16,641 bases of DNA from Bacillota bacterium (GTDB lineage Bacteria; Bacillota_A; Clostridia; Clostridiales; Clostridiaceae), in NCBI GenBank assembly GCA_021837545.1, contig JAKBFR010000049.1, positions 1-16,641 on the forward strand. Reading direction: 5' to 3'. Position numbers and translations under genes: made by a program. The notes beneath the pieces were generated by a model. It had not been told where the DNA came from. It did no database searches and was given only the letters and a program-made list of their open reading frames with translations. Below, in pieces: positions 1-5,716 of this stretch (within the stretch, counting starts at the first letter, position 1; the number at the start of each line of letters is the position of its first letter).

Positions 1-354
1 ATCATTCAACCTTTAATTGAAAATGCCATTTATCATGGTATGGAATTCATGGGGGGAGATGGTGAGATTTTAATAAAGACATATATTAAAAAAAATGATT
101 TGTATATTGATGTTATAGATAATGGACTTGGAATGCTACAGGAAGTTTGCGATACTCTTTTGACTAATGATAGTAAAATTGAAAGAAAGGGATCAGGTAT
201 TGGTTTGAAAAATGTTCATGAGAGAATACAGTTATATTTTGGGGCAAACTATGGTCTCCAAATTTATAGTGAGCCAGATGAAGGAACAACAATTAGAATT
301 CATATGCCTGGTATAGATTTTTATGAAATTCAGAAAAAGGAGGAAGAAAAATAG
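1..354 (+). CDS. Sensor histidine kinase, LytS/YesM type (C-terminal fragment, cut by window edge)
   Basis: The reading frame is open from the first base, so this is the last 117 residues of a gene that begins outside the window. The fragment is the HATPase_c (ATP-binding) domain. It opens with an N-box (QPLIENAIYHG) typical of LytS/YesM kinases, followed by a G1 box (DNGLGM) and a G2 box (GSGIGLKNVHERI). Kinases of this family usually have an N-terminal membrane sensor part and a HisKA_5-type dimerisation domain, and they pair with an AraC- or LytR-type response regulator. Those parts would lie to the left. The TAG stop shares its G with the GTG start of the next gene, so the kinase and the binding protein are translationally coupled and probably act together. 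The substrate is inferred from the galactose-type neighbours, not from this fragment. Confidence 0.9.
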   Translation: MIQPLIENAIYHGMEFMGGDGEILIKTYIKKNDLYIDVIDNGLGMLQEVCDTLLTNDSKIERKGSGIGLKNVHERIQLYFGANYGLQIYSEPDEGTTIRIHMPGIDFYEIQKKEEEK

Positions 355-1334
355 TGAAGAAGAAAAGAAAACAAATATCTATAATTTTATTTGTATTGTT
401 AGTACTATCTTTCTTACTTCTTCTGAATGATACAATATTAAGTGCAAATAATAAAAAAATATATAATATTTCAATTATTGTTAGGGGTAAAAATAGTGAA
501 AGTTTAATGATAATGAAGCAAGGGATAGATCAGGCGGCTTCAGAAATGAATGTCAATATAAGTTTTGTTACATTATCAGAAGAAAATAGTTATCGAGAAC
601 AGACAGAGCTTATTGAACGAGAAATCAATAATAAAGCAGATGCTATCATTATAGCCCCAGTAGATTATGAAAAAATGGTAGAACCTATAGAAAATGCAAT
701 GAAGAAGGTACCAGTTATATTGATTGAATCAACTGTTAAATCAAAAAATGTAAGATCAAGTATTTCATGCGACAATTATAATCTTGGAGTAAGTTTGGGC
801 GAAAAAATGATACAAATGGGAAATACAAATGCAAATATTGCTATTGTTAAAAATAATTTAGAGTGTAGTAGTATAAAAGAACGATATGATGGATTTATGA
901 GCATTATGAAGAATACAGAGAACAACTGTACATTTTGGGAAATTTCAGGCGAAAAAGAGGTCACTCATTATAATGAGGCAAAGCAATTATTAAAATATAA
1001 TGATGTTGATGCTGTAGTAACCTTTGATCCAGGAATATTAGAACTAGTTGGGGAGGCTAAAAAAGATTTGAGTAGTATTAATAAAGAGAAAACATCTATT
1101 CAAATTTATGGGGCGGGTAGTACAAGTAAAATAATTTCGTTATTAGAAGATAATGTGATTAATGCGACTGCTATGCAAAATGAATTTAATGTCGGATATT
1201 TGGGCGTAAAAACTGCAGTAAGTGTGATTAATGGTAAATATGTAAATAATGAGACTATATATTCAACTGTTATTAATACCCAAAATATGTACTCAGAGGA
1301 GAATCAAAGATTATTATTTCCTTTCATAAGATGA
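354..1334 (+). CDS. Membrane-anchored sugar-binding-protein homologue, probable kinase accessory sensor
   Basis: This 326-residue protein is a type I periplasmic-binding fold of the Peripla_BP_4 (sugar-binding) class. Residues about 8-30 form one hydrophobic helix after a KKKRK stretch. No lipobox Cys follows, so it looks like a signal anchor rather than a lipoprotein. The ligand domain runs from about residue 37 (NISIIVRGKN) to the end and includes the typical segment NKADAIIIAPVD near 90-101. The start is GTG at 354, supported by AAGGAGG at 337-343 and by overlap with the kinase stop codon. Known precedent is the XylFII-LytS-YesN system of C. beijerinckii, where an anchored XylF-like protein reports extracellular sugar to a LytS kinase. 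By analogy this protein probably tunes the upstream kinase. The ligand is unknown: the MglB contact residues are not conserved. A solute-binding protein for a transporter is the alternative, but the missing lipobox and the coupling to a kinase argue against it. Confidence 0.8.
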   Translation: MKKKRKQISIILFVLLVLSFLLLLNDTILSANNKKIYNISIIVRGKNSESLMIMKQGIDQAASEMNVNISFVTLSEENSYREQTELIEREINNKADAIIIAPVDYEKMVEPIENAMKKVPVILIESTVKSKNVRSSISCDNYNLGVSLGEKMIQMGNTNANIAIVKNNLECSSIKERYDGFMSIMKNTENNCTFWEISGEKEVTHYNEAKQLLKYNDVDAVVTFDPGILELVGEAKKDLSSINKEKTSIQIYGAGSTSKIISLLEDNVINATAMQNEFNVGYLGVKTAVSVINGKYVNNETIYSTVINTQNMYSEENQRLLFPFIR

Positions 1335-1370
1335 AGCAGGCATATTAAAGATAGTTAGCTAGTATGTTAG

Positions 1371-1390
1371 TTAAGTTAAGTTAAGTTAAG
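1371..1390 (+). repeat. Tandem pentanucleotide repeat TTAAG x4
   Basis: Four perfect TTAAG units sit here, preceded by a diverged unit (GTTAG, 1366-1370). They lie in the 250-bp gap between the anchored binding protein and mglB. A -10-like hexamer CATAAT follows at 1405-1410 with no good -35, so the repeat occupies the place of the -35 region. It could be a series of half-sites for an activator or a slippage-prone tract; the sequence alone does not decide. Confidence 0.75.
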
Positions 1391-1454
1391 TAATATTGTA
1401 TGGGCATAATATTTTGGAAAAATTTTAAATACGAACATTATATATTCAGTTCAA

Positions 1455-1512
1455 ATAAAGTGAAATTTTTCAGATGGAATTTTAGAACTGCTAGACATCA
1501 GATGTAAAATAT
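1455..1512 (+). promoter_or_regulatory. Leader element shared with the carbonic anhydrase gene (short form)
   Basis: Bases 1455-1484 match 4127-4156 at 25 of 30 positions, and all five differences are transitions. Bases 1475-1484 then also match 4241-4250, and GCTAGACATCAGAT (1490-1503) resembles GCTAGATATCATAT at 4261-4274. So the leader of mglB looks like the leader of the carbonic anhydrase gene with the middle 94 bp absent. The role is unknown; a shared regulator site or a remnant of an RNA element are both possible. Confidence 0.5.
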
Positions 1513-1584
1513 TCATCACATATTTAATTGTTTTATTTTAATTAAGAAGTGTCTGGGATAATCATATTGTGGGAGGGATTCATA

Positions 1585-2637
1585 TTGAGATTAATTAAGA
1601 GATTATCAGGAGTATTAACAATATTTTCAATTTTCACTTCATTATCAGCATGTACTGCTAATGCAAATATAATGAAAAGTAGTTCTGGTGTGAAAGAAAT
1701 AAAAATAGGTGTAACATTATACAAACAAGATGATGCATTTATATCCACAATTACTAAAAATATTGAAGATATAGCAAAAGAAAAGGAAGGTAAATATAAA
1801 ATAACCATTAATGTTGTAGATGCAAAAGGTAGTTTAAACAATCAAAGTAATCAAGTTGATAAATTCGTTTCACAAAATTATGATGTTATATGTGTAAATA
1901 TGGTTGATCGTACTGCTGCATCAATGATTATTGATAAAGCAAAATCAGCTAATATTCCTATTGTTTTCTTTAACCGTGAACCAGTAGAAGAAGACATGGA
2001 GCGTTGGAATAAGTTATATTATGTTGGATCACAAGCAGAACAATCAGGAGAAATGCAAGCCAATATTATTATAAATGCTTACAAAAAAGATATCTCAAGA
2101 GTAGATATGAATGGAGATGGAAAGATTCAATATGTAATGCTTGAAGGTGAACCTGGTCATCAGGATACTTCTATTAGAACAGAATATTGTGTTAAAACTA
2201 TAACTAAAAATGGAATTGAATTAGAAAAATTAGCAGATGATACTGCAAATTGGCAAAGTGCACAAGCAAGCACAAAAATGACACAATGGATCAAAGAATT
2301 TGGTGATAAAATAGAAGTAGTATTTAGTAATAATGACGACATGGCACTTGGAGCAATAAATGCAATAAATAATGCCAATATGACTGGAAATAAACCTCTT
2401 GTTGTTGGAATTGATGGACTACCTAAAGCCTTAGAAGCCGTGAAGAATGGGTCTATGATTGGAACTATTATAAATGATTCTAAAAAACAGGCAAATGCAA
2501 TTTTTAATATTGCTTATACATTAGCTACACATGGAAATATAAATTCAGTTGAAGGACTAGAAAATGGGAAATATATTAGAACTGCTCACACTGAAGTTAC
2601 AAGTGATAATGTAGATTTATATTTAGAAAATAAGTAA
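1585..2637 (+). CDS. mglB: Galactose/glucose-binding lipoprotein, MglB type
   Basis: This 350-residue lipoprotein is the extracellular binding component of an Mgl-type ABC importer. I chose the TTG start at 1585 because GGGAGGG (1571-1577) lies 7-8 bases upstream and because it gives a clean lipoprotein signal: RLIKR, a hydrophobic stretch, then the lipobox LSAC with Cys23. A longer GTG start at 1549 would add 12 residues without a good ribosome site. By comparison with E. coli MglB, sugar-contact residues are conserved: D50, F52, N105, H192, D194, R198, W223, N249/N250, D277 and N297. The EF-hand-like calcium loop is also intact (D174, N176, D178, K180, Q182). Ligand is therefore probably D-galactose and/or D-glucose. 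No permease or ATPase gene follows; a second binding protein does. The gene is followed by a strong hairpin at 2669-2717. Confidence 0.9.
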   Translation: MRLIKRLSGVLTIFSIFTSLSACTANANIMKSSSGVKEIKIGVTLYKQDDAFISTITKNIEDIAKEKEGKYKITINVVDAKGSLNNQSNQVDKFVSQNYDVICVNMVDRTAASMIIDKAKSANIPIVFFNREPVEEDMERWNKLYYVGSQAEQSGEMQANIIINAYKKDISRVDMNGDGKIQYVMLEGEPGHQDTSIRTEYCVKTITKNGIELEKLADDTANWQSAQASTKMTQWIKEFGDKIEVVFSNNDDMALGAINAINNANMTGNKPLVVGIDGLPKALEAVKNGSMIGTIINDSKKQANAIFNIAYTLATHGNINSVEGLENGKYIRTAHTEVTSDNVDLYLENK

Positions 2638-2668
2638 TACTTAGACTTCTACAATATGTTGCTGAAAT

Positions 2669-2717
2669 AAAGGGGCTGTTGCACAATGAATAAAAATTCA
2701 TTATGCACAGTCCCTTT
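2669..2717 (+). terminator. Rho-independent terminator after mglB
   Basis: The arms 2669-2691 and 2696-2717 form a long stem with one mismatch, one bulge and a G-U pair around the loop AAAA (2692-2695). The right arm runs into TTTT. A second, similar right arm (GCAACATTCCCTTT, 2719-2732) follows directly and ends in TATTTTT, so the left arm AAAGGGGCTGTTGC has two possible partners. The hairpin separates mglB from the next gene. Confidence 0.8.
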
Positions 2718-2772
2718 TGCAACATTCCCTTTATTTTTAATTATTGATATAGATGCTAATTATAATAGAAAC

Positions 2773-2800
2773 TTGAATTTTGGGCAGTTATGAATATAAA
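2773..2800 (+). promoter_or_regulatory. Candidate sigma-A promoter for the second binding-protein gene
   Basis: TTGAAT (2773-2778) and TATAAA (2795-2800) are separated by 16 bp. A start near 2807 would give a leader of about 200 bases. That leader holds a small hairpin (AGAGT/ACTCT near 2883-2896) and three copies of a GCATTAT-like motif in either orientation (near 2813, 2898 and 2975). The promoter lies just past the mglB terminator, so this gene can be expressed separately from mglB. Confidence 0.5.
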
Positions 2801-3011
2801 TTTTTTTAAGATGCATTATAATCATAGTAAATTAGATTTTTTTATATCTATAATGAATTTATAAGTAATCAAGAGTATAAACTCTACTGTTGAAATGCAT
2901 AATAGAATTATGAAGTTATATTAAATTAAGATAATCATGTGACGAGTTTGTATAAGAAAAATTTTTAAATTTCTGCATTATGATTTGAAAAAAATGATAT
3001 GGAGGATTAAC

Positions 3012-4070
3012 ATGAAGCAATGTAAGAGGATATTAGTAATTATGACGATATCATTTATGATAACTGGAGGACTATTAATCTATAGTCAAAGCGTTATTGG
3101 TGCTAATTCACGAGTTGTTGAAGGGAAACCCATTAAAGTAGGTGTATTATTACATAGATTTGATGATGCTTATATATCTCTAGTTCGTGAAAACTTAGAA
3201 GAGATTCAAAAAGAAAATGAGGGGAAAGTTGAATTTACTTTCTTTGATGGTAAAGAAGATCAAGCTATACAAAATAATACTATTGATACATTACTTCAAC
3301 AAAAGGATACTGATCTTTTATTATTAAATTTGGTAGATACAGGAAGTACACAATCAGTTATTAATAAAATTAAAGAAAATAATATTCCAGTTGTTCTATT
3401 TAATAGAGAACCAGTTGATATAGAGGCTGTTAAATCTTATAAAAAAGCTTATTTTGTAGGAACAAATGCAGCAGAAGCTGGTGTATTGCAAGGAAAAATT
3501 CTTATTGACCAATGGAATGCTAATAAAGAACTTATGGATAAAAATAAAGATAATATAATGCAGTATATTATGTTAGAGGGTCCACGTAATAATTTAGAAG
3601 CAATTGCAAGAACAAAATATTCTGTTTTAACAATTAATGAGGCGGGAATAAAAACACAGGAACTTGCATTAAGATTTGCTGATTGGGAAGAAAAATTAGC
3701 TCAAGATGTTACTGAACCATTGATTTTAAAATATGGTGATAAAATTGAAGCAATAATTGCAAATAATGATTCTATGGCAATCGGCGCTATTAAAGCTCTA
3801 CAAGCACATGGTTATAACAATGGAGATAAAAGAAAAACAATAGCAGTTGTTGGAGTTGATGCAATACCTGCAGCTCAAGATTTAATTAAAAAAGGATTTA
3901 TGACAAGTACTGTTATTCAAGATGCACCTAATATGGCAAAAGCTCTATATACTGTTGGAATGAACTTAGTTTATAATAGAAATCCTCTTGATGGTACAGA
4001 ATATAAATTTGATGATACAGGAGTTTCAATTCGTATCCCTTACAAAGAATATGTTAAAACAAATAATTAA
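3012..4070 (+). CDS. MglB-family sugar-binding protein without lipobox and with altered binding pocket
   Basis: This 352-residue paralogue of the preceding MglB starts at ATG 3012, with GGAGG at 3001-3005 six bases upstream; a TTG at 2985 is possible but has no ribosome site. The N-terminus (KQCKR, then about 20 hydrophobic residues) ends SVIGANS with no lipobox Cys, so the protein is either secreted after cleavage near A31 or held by an uncleaved anchor. The MglB scaffold is clear: DDAY, NLVD, NREP, a calcium-type loop (D176, N178, D180, Q184), W225, NND (251-253) and D283. Against E. coli MglB, four contact positions differ: F16 is Y54, H152 is N194, D154 is E196 and N256 is Q303. R200 is kept. 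This suggests a different or broader ligand, or a sensor role. It has no adjacent transporter genes and a separate candidate promoter. Confidence 0.85.
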   Translation: MKQCKRILVIMTISFMITGGLLIYSQSVIGANSRVVEGKPIKVGVLLHRFDDAYISLVRENLEEIQKENEGKVEFTFFDGKEDQAIQNNTIDTLLQQKDTDLLLLNLVDTGSTQSVINKIKENNIPVVLFNREPVDIEAVKSYKKAYFVGTNAAEAGVLQGKILIDQWNANKELMDKNKDNIMQYIMLEGPRNNLEAIARTKYSVLTINEAGIKTQELALRFADWEEKLAQDVTEPLILKYGDKIEAIIANNDSMAIGAIKALQAHGYNNGDKRKTIAVVGVDAIPAAQDLIKKGFMTSTVIQDAPNMAKALYTVGMNLVYNRNPLDGTEYKFDDTGVSIRIPYKEYVKTNN

Positions 4071-4088
4071 CTTTACAATACTTTAAAG

Positions 4089-4108
4089 TTAACTTAATAT
4101 TAAGTTAA
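4089..4108. repeat. Perfect 20-bp palindrome
   Basis: The half-site TTAACTTAAT is followed immediately by its exact reverse complement. It lies 18 bases after the stop of the second MglB paralogue. It could be a weak terminator stem or a dimeric protein site. It contains the unit TTAAGTTAA also found in the tandem tract at 1371-1390. Confidence 0.6.
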
Positions 4109-4126
4109 GAAAATGAAATTTATTGT

Positions 4127-4285
4127 ATAAAATGAAACTTTTCGGGTGGAGTTTTACCTCCAGTTGAATTTAGTTGAAATTATACCATCAATGGGGGCTT
4201 TGTATGGGTATAACCGTTCTTAACTCCAATATAAAGAAATTGGAGTTTTAGAATAGAATGGCTAGATATCATATAAATAATATTT
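4127..4285 (+). promoter_or_regulatory. Structured leader of the carbonic anhydrase gene, possible cis-acting RNA
   Basis: Three hairpins can be drawn on the plus strand: TGGAG/CTCCA (4147-4151 with 4158-4162), TTATACCAT with ATGGGTATAA (4180-4188 with 4204-4213, one bulge), and AACTCCAAT with ATTGGAGTT (4222-4230 with 4239-4247). The third is followed by a short T run and resembles a weak terminator. TGGAG at 4147 and at 4241 are identical, and CTCCA occurs at 4158 and 4224, so the stems can exchange partners. I do not recognise a known riboswitch class here. The flanks match the mglB leader at 1455-1512, and the segment between the 10-bp direct repeats is missing there. Confidence 0.45.
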
Positions 4286-4302
4286 TAAGGATGTGGGGCT
4301 AA

Positions 4303-4866
4303 ATGAGTAAATTAGAACAAATAATAGATTATAATAAAAATTTTGTAAATAATAAAGATTATAAAGAGTATATAACAACAAAAATACCTAAGAAAAAAAT
4401 GGTTATATTATCATGCATGGATACTAGATTAACAGAATTATTGCCAAAAGCAATGAATATAAAAAATGGTGATGCAAAAATAATTAAAGATGCAGGAGCA
4501 ACTGTTATGCATCCTTTTGGTGGGGTAATGAGAAGTATATTGGTTGCAGTGTATGAATTTGGAGCAGAAGATGTTTTTGTAGTAGGACATCATGGGTGTG
4601 GAATGAGTAATTTAGATACAAAAAGCCTTGTTAATAAAATGATAGATAGAGGAATAAAAGAAGAGACATTACTAACATTAAAAAATGCAGGAATTAATGT
4701 TGAGAAATGGCTTCATGGATTTGAATCTGTTGAAGAATCGATAAAAGAAAGCGTAAGGATGATAAAAAATCATCCTCTATTTCCAAAAGATATAAAAGTA
4801 CATGGCCTTATTATGAGCTCAGAAACAGGAGAAATTGAAATCATAATAAATGGAGATACTCAATAA
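4303..4866 (+). CDS. Beta-carbonic anhydrase-like protein (YtiB-type)
   Basis: This 187-residue cytosolic protein belongs to the beta-carbonic anhydrase family, whose members interconvert CO2 and bicarbonate at a zinc site. The zinc ligands and catalytic dyad are visible: C38, D40 and R42 in SCMDTRL, and H96 with C99 in GHHGCGM. Length and architecture match the short YtiB-like class of Firmicutes rather than the longer classical enzymes. The ATG at 4303 is preceded by AAGGATGTGGGGCT, a loose ribosome site. A long hairpin-rich leader precedes the gene, and a hairpin repeat lies between it and the convergent gene at 4977. It is not part of the sugar-binding operon. Activity of this subclass is often not proven, so carbonic anhydrase function is an inference from family membership. 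Confidence 0.85.
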   Translation: MSKLEQIIDYNKNFVNNKDYKEYITTKIPKKKMVILSCMDTRLTELLPKAMNIKNGDAKIIKDAGATVMHPFGGVMRSILVAVYEFGAEDVFVVGHHGCGMSNLDTKSLVNKMIDRGIKEETLLTLKNAGINVEKWLHGFESVEESIKESVRMIKNHPLFPKDIKVHGLIMSSETGEIEIIINGDTQ

Positions 4867-4872
4867 ATATAG

Positions 4873-4965
4873 ATAACCACAGTGGAAATCGTACTTATAC
4901 TTGGCGATTAATTATCAATGCTCAATGGTTAACAATTGAAAATTGAACATTGACAATTAAATAAC
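4873..4965. repeat. Dispersed hairpin repeat, copy A
   Basis: This segment matches 13232-13344. A 30-base stretch ending at 4920 agrees at 29 of 30 positions, and the next 22 bases (4921-4942) are identical. The 3' part folds into a stem-loop: TTAATTATCAATG (4908-4920) pairs with CATTGACAATTAA (4948-4960) with one mismatch, then TCAAT (4922-4926) pairs with ATTGA (4942-4946). It lies between the convergent carbonic anhydrase and DUF4130 genes and may serve as a terminator there, though the T runs are poor. Confidence 0.75.
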
Positions 4966-4976
4966 ATGTCACAATT

Positions 4977-5714
4977 TTAAGTTTCCAATATATGTTTCCA
5001 ATATCTTTTTGGCATCATTCTACACTGTAGTTTGATGTTTTTTCTTTCTTTAATAGTTGTAGACTTGAAGTAAGCTTTCCAAAGGTTCGTATATTCATCG
5101 TCATGGGATTTGAGTTTTTTGTAAGTATCATTATCCATGACAATTATTTCATAGGAAAATCCATTATATATTAAAGCTTTTTCTCTAGAGATATCATGAA
5201 TAATAAAATACTCTTTAGAAAATCTATTTTTAAAGTGATCACCAAGAAGCTCTAGAATATCATTATCGGGTTCAATAGGGGAATATAAAAAAATTTCATC
5301 AATATAATTAAATCTAATAAAACCTTCAAATCTATGACATTCGATTGTGACTCTTCTATTTATATCATCCACAAGTTTTATTTCACATAAGTTCAAAAAA
5401 CTATGAACATCATGTCCCAGCTTAAAAGCTATTTTTAAATATTTAAAGATAACCATAGCTTTATCTTTTTCATTACTTAAATAAACCATATATATCTTCT
5501 TTAAGGCAATAAAATCTATCTTATTTTTAATTGAATCTCTAACTTTTTTAAATTTATCTTTGTCAGTAATAACTTCAAGAACTTCTCCAAGCAAAAGGGG
5601 TGTATTATACTCACTGTTCCCATAAATAGAAGCTAATGGTTTTTTAGAGTAAAAGGCATCATATATAGCAGTTAATAATCCTTCAAAAGTATCATCATAT
5701 ATTAATATTTTCAT
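4977..5714 (-). CDS. DUF4130 / radical-SAM-linked protein, putative DNA metabolism
   Basis: This 245-residue protein matches the family annotated as a probable DNA metabolism partner of a radical SAM enzyme (SAM_7_link / DUF4130). The conserved C-terminal part is recognisable: YTNLWKAYFKS, then an Arg/Lys-rich stretch and MMPKRYWKHI, which in other bacteria is fused in front of a uracil-DNA-glycosylase-like domain. Here no UDG domain is attached; the protein ends after the DUF4130 motif. I chose the ATG at 5714 because GGAGAG lies eight bases upstream. An in-frame TTG at 5720 would overlap the upstream stop by four bases but has no ribosome site at the right distance. Either way it is directly coupled to the radical SAM gene. 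Biochemical function is unknown. Confidence 0.8.
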   Translation of the reverse strand: MKILIYDDTFEGLLTAIYDAFYSKKPLASIYGNSEYNTPLLLGEVLEVITDKDKFKKVRDSIKNKIDFIALKKIYMVYLSNEKDKAMVIFKYLKIAFKLGHDVHSFLNLCEIKLVDDINRRVTIECHRFEGFIRFNYIDEIFLYSPIEPDNDILELLGDHFKNRFSKEYFIIHDISREKALIYNGFSYEIIVMDNDTYKKLKSHDDEYTNLWKAYFKSTTIKERKNIKLQCRMMPKRYWKHILET

Positions 5715-5716
5715 AA

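Noticed and set aside
1425..1441. GalR or CcpA operator around ATACGAAC
   Set aside because: The sequence has a central CG but only about three of seven arm positions are symmetric, no better than chance.
1549..1584. Upstream GTG start for mglB
   Set aside because: It lacks a ribosome site, and TTG 1585 has GGGAGGG at ideal spacing and gives a better lipoprotein signal.
1542..1841. Minus-strand open frame of 99 codons over the mglB start
   Set aside because: It overlaps the mglB signal peptide and N-terminal domain, which are clearly real, and lacks a ribosome site and family match.
2669..2717. Terminal inverted repeats of an insertion sequence
   Set aside because: The GGGGCTGTTGC arms look like some transposon ends, but the arms are separated by only four bases, with a T run after them, which fits a terminator. 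No transposase relic is seen.
4141..4162. T-box specifier/antiterminator, because of a GGGTGG motif
   Set aside because: The rest of the T-box bulge consensus does not follow and no aminoacyl-tRNA synthetase or amino-acid gene is downstream.
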